A stretch of DNA of 64,000 bases, from assembly GCF_013415845.1 (NCBI RefSeq), contig NZ_CP058907.1:4588001-4652000 (forward strand), in the 5' to 3' direction. The position numbers were made by a program, and so were the translations under genes. The notes beneath the pieces were generated by a model that worked only from the letters and a program-made list of their open reading frames with translations, searched no databases and was not told where the DNA came from. Numbering within the stretch: position 1 is the first letter of the stretch; each line of letters begins with the position of its first letter. Shown piece after piece: positions 1 to 9,708 of this stretch. Source of the stretch: Rhodopseudomonas palustris (lineage in GTDB: Bacteria > Pseudomonadota > Alphaproteobacteria > Rhizobiales > Xanthobacteraceae).

Positions 1-353
1 AACTGCGCAACCCGCCGGAAGATGTCGATGCACTCGATAGCGACGGCGGCGCGGCGGGCGGCGCTCCGACCAAGACCATGGCGCAGGCGGTGTGGCAGAT
101 CACGCTGGCGGACGTCTCGATGTCGCTCGACAACGTCCTGGCAGTGGCCGGCGCGGCACGCGAGCATCCGGTGATTCTGGTGTTCGGCCTCGCCCTGTCG
201 ATCGCGCTGATGGGCCTCGCCGCCAGCTTCATCGCACGGCTGCTGCATAAGCACCGCTGGATCGCCTATATCGGCCTCGCCATCATTCTCTACGTGGCGG
301 GCGACATGATCTATCGCGGCGCGCTCGAGATCTGGCCGCACGCTTTCGGATAA
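1..353 (+). CDS. TerC/YjbE-family integral membrane protein, C-terminal part (gene starts before the window)
   Basis: The reading frame is open from the first bases and ends with TAA at 351-353, so only the last ~116 codons are present. The visible part has the TerC-type motif TLADVSMSLDNVLAV near the start of a membrane segment, with acidic residues inside a hydrophobic helix, followed by two further hydrophobic helices. TerC/YjbE proteins are inner-membrane proteins linked to metal ion (Mn2+) export. The substrate is not shown here. An internal ATG at 78 is probably not the start, because the same frame continues upstream without a stop. Confidence 0.8.
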   Translation, partial: LRNPPEDVDALDSDGGAAGGAPTKTMAQAVWQITLADVSMSLDNVLAVAGAAREHPVILVFGLALSIALMGLAASFIARLLHKHRWIAYIGLAIILYVAGDMIYRGALEIWPHAFG

Positions 354-448
354 CAGCGGATAACCGGCTGCATTTTCACCAAGCGTTAACGCATTCGTCG
401 CAATCCTGCACCAATTCGGGACAGTTCGGGTTGAGGCAGTGGCGAGTA

Positions 449-1936
449 ATGGTTGAGCGTATTCTGATCGCCGACGACGATGCAGTACAGCGTCGGCTGG
501 TCGAGAACATGGTGCAGAAGTGCGGCTATGAGGCGGTTTCGGTCGATAGCGGTGACGCTGCGGTGGAGGCCCTGACCGCGCCCGATGCGCCTGCGATCGA
601 CGCGGTGGTGCTCGACCTGGTGATGCCCGGACTCGATGGCCTCGGCGTGCTGTCGAAGATTCGCGCCAGCGGACTCGACGTGCCGGTGATCGTGCAGACC
701 GCACATGGCGGCATCGACAATGTGGTGTCGGCGATGCGTGCCGGTGCGCACGATTTCGTCGTTAAGCCGGTCGGCATCGAGCGCCTGCAGGTGTCCTTGC
801 GCAACGCACTGAACGCCAGCGCGATGAAGGGCGAGCTGCAGCGCATCCGCCATGCACGCGAAGGCCGGCTGACATTTTCCGACATCATCACCCGCAGCGA
901 GGCGATGGCGCCGGTGTTGCGCGCCGCCGAGAAGGCTGCAGGCTCTGCGATCCCGGTGCTGATCGAAGGTGAGTCCGGCGTCGGCAAGGAACTGTTCGCG
1001 CGCGCCATCCATGGCTCAAGCGACCGCCGTTCGAAACCATTCGTAGCCGTGAACTGCGGCGCGATTCCTGACAATCTCGTCGAGTCGATTCTGTTCGGCC
1101 ATGAGAAAGGCGCGTTCACCGGCGCCACCGAGCGCCACGACGGCAAGTTCGTCGAAGCCTCCGGCGGCACGCTGTTTCTCGACGAGGTCAGCGAGCTGCC
1201 GCTGGCTGCGCAGGTCAAGCTGCTGCGCGCGCTGCAGGAAGGCGCGGTCGAAGCGGTCGGCGGACGCCGGCCGGTCAAGGTCGATGTCCGCATCATCTCG
1301 GCCACCAACCGCCGGTTGCTCGACCGGGTGAAAGCGGGCCAATTCCGCGAAGATCTGTTCTACCGGCTGCACGTGCTGCCGCTGACGATCCCGCCGCTGC
1401 GCAACCGCCGCGAAGACATTCCGCCGCTGCTGCGGCACTTCCTGATGCGGTTCTGCGCCGAAGAGAAGCGCAGCATCGGCGGCATCACCGGCGAGGCGAT
1501 GGCACGGCTGGCGCAACTCGACTGGCCGGGCAATATCCGCCAGCTCGAAAATGCGGTTTATCGCGCCGTGGTAATGAGCGACGGCGATCAGCTCGGCCTC
1601 GCCGACTTCCCGCTGGCAATCGCGCCGTCGGTCGTCCCTGCAGAAGATACAACCGGCGAGCCGCTGGTAATCGAACGCAGCGAGCCGCAATTTGTCGCCG
1701 CAAGCGAAGTGCCGATCGCGCCGCTGCCGAGCGTCGGCAATCTGTCGATGCTGACCGCGGACGACGAAGTGCGCCCCCTCGACGAAATGGAGCGGGAGAT
1801 CATCCGGTTCGCGATCTCGCATTATCGCGGCCAGATGTCGGAAGTGGCGCGGCGGCTGAAGATCGGCCGCTCGACGCTGTATCGCAAACTCGACGAGATC
1901 GAAGCCGACCGCGCCGCGCAGGCCGAGGCGCGATAA
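449..1936 (+). CDS. Sigma-54-dependent response regulator (NtrC family)
   Basis: This 495-residue protein has the three-domain NtrC layout. An N-terminal receiver carries the acidic cluster ADDDA and phospho-acceptor Asp in [10 protein letters not shown] central AAA+ domain carries Walker A GESGVGKE, the sigma-54 contact loop GAFTGA and a Walker B segment LFLDEV. A C-terminal Fis-type helix-turn-helix includes [16 protein letters not shown]. It should activate transcription with RpoN after phosphorylation. I prefer ATG 449 to TTG 431 because the receiver fold begins right after it. No partner kinase is adjacent, so the signal is unknown. Confidence 0.9.
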   Translation: MVERILIADDDAVQRRLVENMVQKCGYEAVSVDSGDAAVEALTAPDAPAIDAVVLDLVMPGLDGLGVLSKIRASGLDVPVIVQTAHGGIDNVVSAMRAGAHDFVVKPVGIERLQVSLRNALNASAMKGELQRIRHAREGRLTFSDIITRSEAMAPVLRAAEKAAGSAIPVLIEGESGVGKELFARAIHGSSDRRSKPFVAVNCGAIPDNLVESILFGHEKGAFTGATERHDGKFVEASGGTLFLDEVSELPLAAQVKLLRALQEGAVEAVGGRRPVKVDVRIISATNRRLLDRVKAGQFREDLFYRLHVLPLTIPPLRNRREDIPPLLRHFLMRFCAEEKRSIGGITGEAMARLAQLDWPGNIRQLENAVYRAVVMSDGDQLGLADFPLAIAPSVVPAEDTTGEPLVIERSEPQFVAASEVPIAPLPSVGNLSMLTADDEVRPLDEMEREIIRFAISHYRGQMSEVARRLKIGRSTLYRKLDEIEADRAAQAEAR

Positions 1937-2180
1937 CGAGCTACGCGGCGCCGGTAGGCTTTCGGGGTGCCCACACTGATGTGGCTGCGAAACGGCAGCC
2001 CTCGGAACCGCTGATTCGCGGAACCTTTTGAACCGTGGCGCGATAGTGACAGACAACCAAGGCGGCCCGTGGCACAAGCCACTGACCGCCTTAGCCAATA
2101 GCAACTGGGGTCAGTTTGTCGTGAGTCTGCCCGGCCGATGCTGGCCGCTCGAACCGGGCCTGTGTATCCTCCGACTGAGA

Positions 2181-2209
2181 CGTGGGATCGGCCGCGTGCC
2201 GATCCCACG
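2181..2209. other. Perfect hairpin in the 349-bp gap before the L,D-transpeptidase gene
   Basis: In the gap 1937-2285, which holds no convincing gene, a perfect 12-bp inverted repeat (CGTGGGATCGGC / GCCGATCCCACG) with a 5-base loop lies about 75 bases upstream of the start at 2286. No T-run follows it, so it is not a standard terminator. It could fold in the mRNA leader or bind a regulator. Nothing else was recognised in this gap. Confidence 0.5.
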
Positions 2210-2285
2210 GCGGGTGCCCTGACACTCGAGAACCGAACTGCAAGTCACGACTGCCGGCCGGGCAGCTTTCCCAAGGGGTAGACGA

Positions 2286-4460
2286 ATGCGAGATCACTCG
2301 ACTGGACGCCGCGGTTTCGAAGGCGTGCTGATGGCCGTCGCGGCGACCTTCCTCACCGTGTCGGCGACCTCCGTCCTGGCGCAGTCGCCGACGCGGTCGC
2401 CCGCGGATCTCGCGATCGATGCCGCCGTCCCGGTGCCGAGCCCGGTCGATCTGCCGCCGCCCTCGGTCGGTGACTTCAAGCCCGAGACCCCTGCCGCCAA
2501 GCCCGAGACAGCGGCCGCCCCTGCGCCTACCGAACCGGCCAAGGACGTTGCCGCCACCCCGGCGCCGGCTGCCCCCGAACCGAGCAAGGATACCGCGGCA
2601 ACTGCGCCCGCGACCGAGCCCAAAACGGAAGCTCCGGCGGCCACCGCCACCGCTCCTGCCGCTGTTCCCGCCAAGCCGGCCACCGATCAGGCGGAGACCA
2701 CCAAGCCCGCCGAACCGCAGAAGCCGGCCAGCACGGTTGCTGCTGCCGACCAGCCGGTGGCGGAGCAGCTTCGCGATCTGATCGCCAAGAGCGCGTCGCG
2801 CTACTTCGAGCGCAAGTCCGAGCGCAGCGCGGTGGAGAAGTTCTACGAGACCCGCGACTACGCACCGGTGTGGACCAAGGCGGGCGCGTTGACCGCACAG
2901 GCCAAGGGCGTGATCGCGCGGCTGAAGGACGCCGCCGCCGACGGCCTCGATCCGGACGATTATCCGGTGCCGAGCTTCACCGCCGCGACCTCGCCCGAAG
3001 CGCTGGCGGAGGCCGAGCTGCGGCTCACCGAGAGCATGATGGACTATGCGCGTCAGGCGCAGAGCGGCCGTATGCACTGGTCGCAGGTGTCGGCCGACAT
3101 CCAATATCCGGAGCATCCGATCGATCCGGCCCAGGTGTTGGCGAAGGTCACCACCGCGGCCGACGCTTCCGCGGCGCTCGACAGCTACAACCCGCCGCAC
3201 AAGCTGTATCGCGAGCTGAAGAAGAAGCTCGCCGAGCTGCGCGGCGAAGGCGACAAGCCGGTGATCAAGATCGCCGACGGCGAGACCCTGCGCTATCAGC
3301 CGACCCGCAAGAAGCGCGCCGAAGTGAAGATGGACGATCCGCGCGTGCCGCAGCTGCGCGCCCGCCTCGGCGTCACCGAGAACCCGGATAGCACCACCTA
3401 CGACGCGACGGTCGCGGCGGCGGTACGGAAATTCCAGGATCACGCCGACCTCAAGGCTAGCGGCGTGCTGGATGAGCGCACCGTGAAGGCGCTGAACACG
3501 CCGAAGCGCGACCGCACCATCGACACCATCATCGTCAACATGGAACGCTGGCGCTGGCTGCCGCGCGATCTTGGCGCGCCGTCGCTCGGCGACGCCTATG
3601 TGATCCTCAACATTCCGGACTACACGTTGAAGGTGATGCAGCACGGCGCCGAAGTGTGGACGACCCGCGTCGTCACCGGCAAGCCGGGCAAGCACGCCAC
3701 CCCGCTGCTGACGGAGACGATGAAGTACATCACCGTCAACCCGACCTGGAACGTGCCGCCGTCGATCATCTACAACGAGTACCTGCCGGCGCTGCAGCAG
3801 GATCCCACCGTGCTCGACCGCATGGGCCTGAAGCTAGAGCGCAATCGCGACGGCTCGATCCACATCTCGCAGCCGCCGGGCGAAGCCAACGCGCTCGGCC
3901 GCATCCGCTTCAACTTCCCGAACAAGTTCCTGGTGTATCAGCACGACACCCCGGACAAGAACCTGTTCGCCCGCGAGGAGCGCGCCTTCAGCCACGGCTG
4001 CATGCGGGTGCAGAACCCCGACGTGTACGCCTCGACGCTGCTGAACATCGCGATGCCGGAGAAGGACTACACCCCGGCCAAGGTCCGGGCGATGTACGGC
4101 CGCAGCGAGGTGGATCTGAAGTTCCCGACCCCGATCCCGGTCAACATCACCTATCAGACCGCGTTCGTTGACGACGCCGGCAAGCTGCAGCTCCGCAAGG
4201 ACGTGTACGGCCGCGACGCGGCGATGCTGGCGCTGCTCAAGAACGACAAGGGCAAGAACCTGGAAGCGGTGGTGGCACACGCCCAGCCGAACTACTCCCG
4301 CCCGACCCGGCTGCCCGACGGGGTGAGCGTCGCCGGCGACTACACCGGCTCGTCGGGCGCCTCGTCGAGCCCGTTCTCGTTCCTGGAGAACCTGTTCGGC
4401 GGCCCGCAGCCGCGTCAGCAGCCGGCTCAGCGCAATCAGCGCCGGGTCTACGCCCGCTGA
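2286..4460 (+). CDS. L,D-transpeptidase, YcbB/LdtD-like, with peptidoglycan-binding domain
   Basis: This is a 724-residue exported cell-wall enzyme. Residues 1-35 look like a signal peptide (hydrophobic stretch ending VLAQ). A Pro/Ala-rich linker runs to about residue 160. A peptidoglycan-binding helical domain (RLGVTENPDSTTYD...VRKFQ) lies near 360-400, and a YkuD catalytic domain near 430-610 has the active-site motif SHGCMRVQN with Cys572. Enzymes of this type make 3-3 meso-DAP cross-links in the periplasm. The C-terminal tail is Gln/Arg-rich. The long N-terminal linker is the main difference from a compact LdtD. A terminator-like hairpin follows. Confidence 0.88.
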   Translation: MRDHSTGRRGFEGVLMAVAATFLTVSATSVLAQSPTRSPADLAIDAAVPVPSPVDLPPPSVGDFKPETPAAKPETAAAPAPTEPAKDVAATPAPAAPEPSKDTAATAPATEPKTEAPAATATAPAAVPAKPATDQAETTKPAEPQKPASTVAAADQPVAEQLRDLIAKSASRYFERKSERSAVEKFYETRDYAPVWTKAGALTAQAKGVIARLKDAAADGLDPDDYPVPSFTAATSPEALAEAELRLTESMMDYARQAQSGRMHWSQVSADIQYPEHPIDPAQVLAKVTTAADASAALDSYNPPHKLYRELKKKLAELRGEGDKPVIKIADGETLRYQPTRKKRAEVKMDDPRVPQLRARLGVTENPDSTTYDATVAAAVRKFQDHADLKASGVLDERTVKALNTPKRDRTIDTIIVNMERWRWLPRDLGAPSLGDAYVILNIPDYTLKVMQHGAEVWTTRVVTGKPGKHATPLLTETMKYITVNPTWNVPPSIIYNEYLPALQQDPTVLDRMGLKLERNRDGSIHISQPPGEANALGRIRFNFPNKFLVYQHDTPDKNLFAREERAFSHGCMRVQNPDVYASTLLNIAMPEKDYTPAKVRAMYGRSEVDLKFPTPIPVNITYQTAFVDDAGKLQLRKDVYGRDAAMLALLKNDKGKNLEAVVAHAQPNYSRPTRLPDGVSVAGDYTGSSGASSSPFSFLENLFGGPQPRQQPAQRNQRRVYAR

Positions 4461-4510
4461 TCAGCACCTCGCGTCCGCCCCAGGACGTAAAAAGTAGCTG
4501 AATATTATCA

Positions 4511-4540
4511 AGGGCTCGCCGCGAGGCGGGCCCTTATTGT
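4511..4540 (+). terminator. Terminator-like hairpin after the L,D-transpeptidase gene
   Basis: An inverted repeat AGGGCTCGCC-gcga-GGCGGGCCCT (one internal mismatch) is followed by TATTGTT, about 50 bases after the stop codon. The T-run is weak, so termination is probable rather than certain. Confidence 0.6.
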
Positions 4541-4742
4541 TAACTTAGATTAACCATCCTCCATCTAGATTGAAGCACCGGGCTCGATTTCGCCATAGTC
4601 AGAGGGTTAGGGTTGATAATCGACTTGGGGTCATGGACGACGTTTCCGGATCGCTAACTTCGGTAAACGGCACGTTCACCCTGCCACGCTGACTGGGGTT
4701 CGCGGGCGGGGGTTGTTGGTCGATCATTGGTGGGGCTGTTTC

Positions 4743-6389
4743 GTGCTGGCTGCACTTTCGCGTCGTCTCAAATCATTGTCGATGCCCAGGGCCGGTTACG
4801 GCGCCGTGCTGACCACGGCATTGCTGCTGGCGGGCGCCGGATCGGTCCATGACGCATCCGCCGTCGGCGACAGCCGGACCCTGTCGTTCCACCACACCCA
4901 TTCGGGCGAGAGCCTCACCGTCACGTTCAAGCGCAGCGGCCGCTACGACGAAGACGCGCTGAAGCAGCTCAATCACTTCCTGCGTGACTGGCGGTCCCAG
5001 GAACAGACCGTGATGGACCGCCAGCTGTTCGACATCCTGTGGGAAGTGTACCGGGACGTCGACGCCAAACAGCCTATCCAGATCATCTCCGCCTATCGCT
5101 CCCCTGCCACCAACGCCATGCTGCGCCGCCGCTCCTCGGGAGTGGCGCGCCACAGCCAGCACATGCAGGGCCACGCGATGGACTTCTTCATCCCCGGCGT
5201 GGCGCTGGAGCAGATCCGGTTTGCCGGCCTGCGGCTGCAGCGCGGCGGTGTCGGCTTCTATCCGACCTCCGGCTCGCCGTTCGTGCATCTCGATACCGGC
5301 GGCATCCGGCACTGGCCGCGAATGACCCCCGACCAGCTCGCCCGCGTGTTCCCGGATGGCCGCACCGTGCACATCCCCACCAACGGCAAGCCGCTGCGCG
5401 GCTACGAGCTGGCGCTGGCGGACATCGAAAAGCGCCGCGACGGCAGCACCGTCGCCCCGGCCAAGACCAACTTCCTGGCAACGCTGTTCGGCGGCAAGTC
5501 GCGTGACGACGAGGACGAAACCGCCGCGACGGCGGCACCGTCCGGGGCCAAGCCGATGGCCGACATCAAGGTCGCGGCCGCCGATGCGGTCGCGGCTGCG
5601 GCCGGCATGAAGCCGGCCGACGTGGGCTCCAGCGATCCGGTGCCGATGCCCCGCGCCAAGCCCGCCGCCGCCATCCAGATCGCCTCCGCCGGCGACATCG
5701 TGCTGCCGGCGCCCCGCCCGGCTCAGGCTGCTAAAGCCGAGGCAAAGACCGCGGAACCGAAGACGGCTGACGCCAAGCTGCAAAGCCCCGCCGACATCAT
5801 CAACGCCCGCGGGTTCTGGGACGACATCCCCGTAGCGCCGAAGCAGGCGAGCCCGGCGCAGGTCGCCGCTATCAGCGCCCGCCAGGCATTGGCCGCCGCC
5901 GACAAATCCGAACAGGCCACCGCGATGAACGCGCTGGCCTACGCGCCGATGGCGCAGGAAAATTCCTCGAAGCATGCCCCGACCCGCCATCCGCATGTCG
6001 TCACCGCCAGCGCCCCGCTGCCGCCGACGCGCGCATCGCTGCAGCGTCAGGCTGCGGTGTCGGGCAAGGTCGACAGCGTGATCGGCAAGTCGTCCGGTCA
6101 GGGCAAGACGGTGATCGCGACCTCGGCGCGGCTCGCTGCCGCCGGCAGCCGCGACAACGACGTTTGGATCCGCGCCATGATCCTGATGCCGCGCGCGATG
6201 CACACCGCCGCCACCGTGATTGGCGATCCCGACATGACGCTGCTGAGCGGCTATCTGGCCAAGCCCGAGGCGACGCTGGCCACCAGCTTCGCCGACGATC
6301 CGCAGCCGGGCCTCTACGCCGACGCCTTCAGCGGCTCGGCGGTGGCGACGCTGACCACCACGGCATTCCCGGTCGACGCGTCGCGCTGA
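4743..6389 (+). CDS. DUF882 / YcbK-like peptidase-fold secreted protein with long C-terminal extension
   Basis: The N-terminal signal-like segment is followed by a DUF882 (peptidase M15-like, YcbK) domain at about residues 35-210. Its metal-site motifs include IISAYRSPATNAML, SQHMQGHAMDF and PFVHLDTG. The rest, to residue 548, is an Ala/Pro/Lys-rich low-complexity region with no recognised domain. It probably acts on or binds peptidoglycan in the periplasm, which fits the L,D-transpeptidase just upstream. GTG 4743 is preferred over TTG 4713 because a GGGG purine stretch sits 8 bases before it. ATG 4782 is also possible. Confidence 0.78.
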   Translation: MLAALSRRLKSLSMPRAGYGAVLTTALLLAGAGSVHDASAVGDSRTLSFHHTHSGESLTVTFKRSGRYDEDALKQLNHFLRDWRSQEQTVMDRQLFDILWEVYRDVDAKQPIQIISAYRSPATNAMLRRRSSGVARHSQHMQGHAMDFFIPGVALEQIRFAGLRLQRGGVGFYPTSGSPFVHLDTGGIRHWPRMTPDQLARVFPDGRTVHIPTNGKPLRGYELALADIEKRRDGSTVAPAKTNFLATLFGGKSRDDEDETAATAAPSGAKPMADIKVAAADAVAAAAGMKPADVGSSDPVPMPRAKPAAAIQIASAGDIVLPAPRPAQAAKAEAKTAEPKTADAKLQSPADIINARGFWDDIPVAPKQASPAQVAAISARQALAAADKSEQATAMNALAYAPMAQENSSKHAPTRHPHVVTASAPLPPTRASLQRQAAVSGKVDSVIGKSSGQGKTVIATSARLAAAGSRDNDVWIRAMILMPRAMHTAATVIGDPDMTLLSGYLAKPEATLATSFADDPQPGLYADAFSGSAVATLTTTAFPVDASR

Positions 6390-6411
6390 CCGTTTCGGCA
6401 GGATCCGATCC

Positions 6412-6452
6412 AAAAAAAACGCCCGGGCTGGTCCCGGGCATTTTTATTTTTG
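6412..6452. terminator. Bidirectional rho-independent terminator
   Basis: The stem GCCCGGG-ctggt-CCCGGGC has an A-run on its left and TTTTTATTTTT on its right. It can therefore stop both the DUF882 transcript from the left and the convergent DUF2312 transcript from the right. Confidence 0.88.
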
Positions 6453-6516
6453 GCGCCTTACCGGACCAGCACCCATGCGGGGTCAATCCGGCGGCAGCGA
6501 CAGACCGCAAGCGGTC

Positions 6517-6789
6517 TCAGAGCATCCCAAGCGCCTGCATATAGGTCTCAAGGATGGTCTCCTGCTCGGCGCGCTCGTTGGCGTCCTGCTTGCGCATCCG
6601 CACGATGGTGCGCAGCGCCTTGACGTCGAAGCCGTTGCCCTTGGCCTCGGCATAAACGTCGCGGATGTCGTCGGAGATCGTCTTCTTCTCTTCCTCGAGA
6701 CGTTCGATCCGCTCGATGATCGCCCGAAGCTGGTCCTTGGCGAAATTGGTCGCGGGATCCTCTTGGACGGCGGCAGCGGAGGTGGCCAT
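6517..6789 (-). CDS. DUF2312 (UPF0335) family protein
   Basis: A 90-residue, highly charged, mostly helical protein typical of alphaproteobacteria. The segment [20 protein letters not shown] is the conserved N-terminal coiled-coil part, and [16 protein letters not shown] is the conserved middle. The start at 6789 (MATSAAAV) gives the normal family length. The frame extends further upstream but without family-like sequence. Its molecular role is not established; the helical, DNA-binding-like character is only suggestive. It ends next to the bidirectional terminator. Confidence 0.88.
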   Translation of the reverse strand: MATSAAAVQEDPATNFAKDQLRAIIERIERLEEEKKTISDDIRDVYAEAKGNGFDVKALRTIVRMRKQDANERAEQETILETYMQALGML

Positions 6790-6976
6790 CGTGCACTCCT
6801 GGCAGATTAATGATTGGGAAAAGCGGCGGGGCGGTCGCCTCGCGCGCCGCATCTGCGCCGGACACTCTTCGCCACGGCGCCTCCCGTCAAGGGGCATCGC
6901 GCCCATCCACAGCGACCCACAGCGGAAATCGCCGGCCGCTAAATTGCCGCTTGCTGCGCGGCGCGCAGGCGCCGCG

Positions 6977-7276
6977 TCAGTGACTGTGCGGGTGAGACTT
7001 CTTGAACGCTTCGACCTGGTCCGGCGTTGCAGTGCTCTGGTACTTCGCTTTCCAGGTCTCGTACGGCATGCCGTAAACCGCCTCGCGGCTTTCGTCCCGG
7101 CTCATCGCCACGCCCTGCGCATCGGCGGCGTCCTTCAGCCAGTTCGACAGACAGTTGCGACAGAACCCGGCGAGATTCATCAGGTCGATGTTCTGGACGT
7201 CGGTGCGCTCGCGCAGATGCGCCACCAGACGGCGAAACGCCGCCGCTTCCAGTTCGGTCCGGGTGCTGTCGTCCAT
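6977..7276 (-). CDS. DUF1244 domain protein
   Basis: A 99-residue protein matching the DUF1244 pattern: the conserved [15 protein letters not shown] with two close cysteines, and a tail [13 protein letters not shown] before a His-rich end (HPHSH). The Cys pair and terminal histidines could bind metal, but no function is established. The start at 7276 ([10 protein letters not shown]) fits the family. Upstream, a 9-bp inverted repeat (CCCCAGATG at 7307-7315, CATCTGGGG at 7339-7347) could be an operator. Confidence 0.85.
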   Translation of the reverse strand: MDDSTRTELEAAAFRRLVAHLRERTDVQNIDLMNLAGFCRNCLSNWLKDAADAQGVAMSRDESREAVYGMPYETWKAKYQSTATPDQVEAFKKSHPHSH

Positions 7277-7467
7277 GCGGTCACCTTTGCTCAGCCTTGC
7301 GGTCCTCCCCAGATGGGGGACGGGCTGAGATTTTGCCACATCTGGGGGCTACAGCCGACTCCGCCGCGTGGCGGGCGAGGTCCAGCAGCTCCGTGCGCGG
7401 CGGAGCGGCCGTTGACAGGCCGGCCACGTCACGCGAAATCATCAGCAAATTGGTATAGCTTGGCTGC

Positions 7468-8052
7468 ATGATCATCACAGATTCCCTCCCCCTCCGGCAT
7501 CTCCGGGCCCGGCCCGCGGCCACCATGACGGCGGCGCTGGCCTTCGGCGTGCTGCTGAGCAGCAGCGTGCCGGCCGCCGCCGACTTCCGGCTGTGCAACA
7601 ACACCTCGAGCCGGGTGGGAATCGCGCTGGGCTATAAGGACGTCGACGGCTGGACCACCGAGGGCTGGTGGAACGTGTCGTCGCGAAGCTGCGAGACGCT
7701 GCTGCGCGGTGCTTTGGTGGCGCGTTATTATTACATCTACGCGCTCGACTACGACCGCGGCGGCGAATGGTCCGGCCAGGCCTTCATGTGCTCGCGCGAC
7801 AAGGAATTCACCATCAAAGGGACCGAGAACTGCCTGGCACGCGGCTTCGACCGCACCGGCTTCTTCGAGGTCGACACCGGCGAGCAACGGGCCTGGACCG
7901 TGCAACTGACTGAAAGTAACGAACAGAACATGCAGAAGCTGCCGGGAATGCCCGGGGCGCCGGGGACCGGGCTTCCGGGTATTCCTCCGTCGCCGGGCCG
8001 CACCGCACCCGCCACGCCTGGCACGCCAGGCGAGGCCGGGACCAAGCCATGA
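7468..8052 (+). CDS. DUF1036 secreted protein
   Basis: This 194-residue protein has a signal peptide ending near PAAADF and a DUF1036 core: LCNNTSSRVGIALGY, then WWNVSSRSCETLL, then YYYIYALDY. A Pro/Gly-rich tail follows. Paired cysteines in the core suggest periplasmic disulfides. Its function is unknown. The last four bases (ATGA) overlap the start of pyruvate kinase, so the two are probably translationally coupled, an arrangement I believe recurs in relatives. ATG 7525 is an alternative start that also leaves a good signal peptide. Confidence 0.82.
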   Translation: MIITDSLPLRHLRARPAATMTAALAFGVLLSSSVPAAADFRLCNNTSSRVGIALGYKDVDGWTTEGWWNVSSRSCETLLRGALVARYYYIYALDYDRGGEWSGQAFMCSRDKEFTIKGTENCLARGFDRTGFFEVDTGEQRAWTVQLTESNEQNMQKLPGMPGAPGTGLPGIPPSPGRTAPATPGTPGEAGTKP

Positions 8053-9482
8053 GACGCCTGCGCAGGATCAAGATCCTCGCCACGCTCGGCCCCGCCTCCT
8101 CCGACAGCGCAATGATCCGCAAGCTGTTCGAGGCCGGCGCCGACGTGTTCCGGATCAACATGAGCCACACCCCGCACGACAAGATGCGGGAGCTGGTGAA
8201 GACCATCCGTAACGTCGAAAGCAGCTACGGTCGCCCGATCGGCATCCTGGTCGATCTGCAGGGACCGAAGCTGCGGCTGGGCTCGTTTGCCAACGGACCG
8301 ATCCAGCTCAACAACGGCTCGAACTTCATCCTCGACTCGATCAAGGAGCCGGGCGACGAGACGCGGGTGTATCTACCGCATCCGGAGATCCTCGCCGCGC
8401 TGAAAGTCGGCGACGCGCTGCTGCTCGACGACGGCAAGGTGCGCTTGATCTGCGAAGAGACCCAAGGCGATCGCGCGGTGACCCGCGTGGTGATCGGCGG
8501 CAAGATGAGCGACCGCAAGGGCGTCAGCCTGCCCGATACCGATCTGCCGATGTCGGCGATGACCAACAAGGACCGCGCCGACCTGGAAGCCGCGTGCGAG
8601 ACCGGCATCGACTGGGTGGCGCTGAGCTTCGTGCAGCGCGCCGAAGACGTCGTCGAAGCCAAGCGGATGATCCGCGGCCGTGCCGCCGTGATGGCCAAGA
8701 TCGAGAAGCCGCAGGCGATCGACCGGCTCGAGGACATTCTCGACGTCTCCGACGCGCTGATGGTGGCGCGCGGCGACCTCGGCGTCGAGATGCCGCTGGA
8801 GCGGGTGCCGAGCCTGCAGAAGCAGATGACCCGCATGGCGCGGCGCGCCGGCAAGCCGGTGGTGGTCGCGACCCAGATGCTCGAGTCGATGATTTCCAGC
8901 CCGGTGCCAACCCGTGCCGAGGTCTCCGACGTCGCAACCGCCGTGTACGAAGGCGCCGACGCGATCATGCTGTCGGCCGAATCCGCCGCCGGCAAATATC
9001 CGGTCGAGGCGGTGTCAACGATGAACCGCATCGGCGAGGAAGTTGAGCGCGACGTCACCTATCGCACCGTGGTGACGGCCCAGCGCCCCGATCCGGAAGC
9101 GACCGCCGGCGATGCCATCGCGGGTGCGGCACGGCAGATCGCAGAGACGCTGGATCTGTCGGCGATCATCTGCTGGACCTCGTCGGGCTCGACCGCACTG
9201 CGGGTCGCGCGCGAACGGCCGAAGGTGCCGGTGGTGGCGATCACTCCGAGCCTTCACACCGGACGCAAGCTGTCGGCGGTGTGGGGCGTCCACTGCGTGG
9301 TAGCGGAAGACGCCAAGGATCAGGACGACATGGTCGAGCGCGCCGGCCGCATCGCATTCCGCGACGGCTTCGCCAAATCAGGCCAGCGCGTCATCATCGT
9401 CGCCGGCGTCCCACTCGGCACCCCCGGCGCCACCAACATGGTCCGCATCGCCTATGTCGGACCGAGCGATGCGGACGTGTGA
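8049..9482 (+). CDS. pyk: Pyruvate kinase
   Basis: A 477-residue enzyme of normal length. Recognisable parts are the N-terminal RRIKILATLGPASSD, substrate-binding FRINMSHTPHD, VDLQGPKLRLG, the catalytic Lys region AVMAKIEKPQAIDRL, VARGDLGVEMP and the monovalent-cation/Mg region VVVATQMLESMI. The C-terminal allosteric domain is complete. It converts phosphoenolpyruvate and ADP to pyruvate and ATP, the last step of glycolysis. It overlaps the upstream DUF1036 gene by four bases. Confidence 0.95.
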   Translation: MRRLRRIKILATLGPASSDSAMIRKLFEAGADVFRINMSHTPHDKMRELVKTIRNVESSYGRPIGILVDLQGPKLRLGSFANGPIQLNNGSNFILDSIKEPGDETRVYLPHPEILAALKVGDALLLDDGKVRLICEETQGDRAVTRVVIGGKMSDRKGVSLPDTDLPMSAMTNKDRADLEAACETGIDWVALSFVQRAEDVVEAKRMIRGRAAVMAKIEKPQAIDRLEDILDVSDALMVARGDLGVEMPLERVPSLQKQMTRMARRAGKPVVVATQMLESMISSPVPTRAEVSDVATAVYEGADAIMLSAESAAGKYPVEAVSTMNRIGEEVERDVTYRTVVTAQRPDPEATAGDAIAGAARQIAETLDLSAIICWTSSGSTALRVARERPKVPVVAITPSLHTGRKLSAVWGVHCVVAEDAKDQDDMVERAGRIAFRDGFAKSGQRVIIVAGVPLGTPGATNMVRIAYVGPSDADV

Positions 9483-9516
9483 GACGGCGGATCGCCCGCA
9501 AACCAAATCAGCGGTC

Positions 9517-9660
9517 GTCATTCCGGGCACGCGTAGCGCGAGCCCGGAATCCATAACCACCGCCTGAGTTGCTGCGCCAATCACCCTCGCCCAGTGCTTC
9601 ACGTTTTCACAGGACATACGGATTCCGGGCTCGCTCACTTCGTGAGCGCCCCAGAATGAC
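9517..9660. repeat. Palindromic intergenic repeat (GTCATTCCGGG family)
   Basis: The two ends are near inverted copies: GTCATTCCGGGCACGCG...CCCGGAATCC at the left and GGATTCCGGGCTCGC...CCCAGAATGAC at the right. Such palindromic elements are common between genes in Bradyrhizobium and Rhodopseudomonas. The spacer has no coding signal. It separates pyk from the convergent OsmC gene. Confidence 0.72.
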
Positions 9661-9708
9661 AGACAAGATAGAGCGTCGTTGGGAACGCGATCGCCGACGC
9701 CCGCTGGC

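Noticed and set aside
2005..2060. Two GGAAC sequences upstream of the first L,D-transpeptidase
   Set aside because: The downstream elements at 16 bases read CTTT and CGAT, too far from CGTT to call an EcfG promoter.
2091..3695. 534-residue open frame on the minus strand
   Set aside because: It lies antisense to the L,D-transpeptidase gene, is Arg/Gly-rich with no domain, and mirrors the GC-rich third positions of the real gene.
4773..6413. 546-residue open frame on the minus strand
   Set aside because: Antisense to the DUF882 gene; His/Arg/Gly-rich low-complexity composition and no recognised domain.
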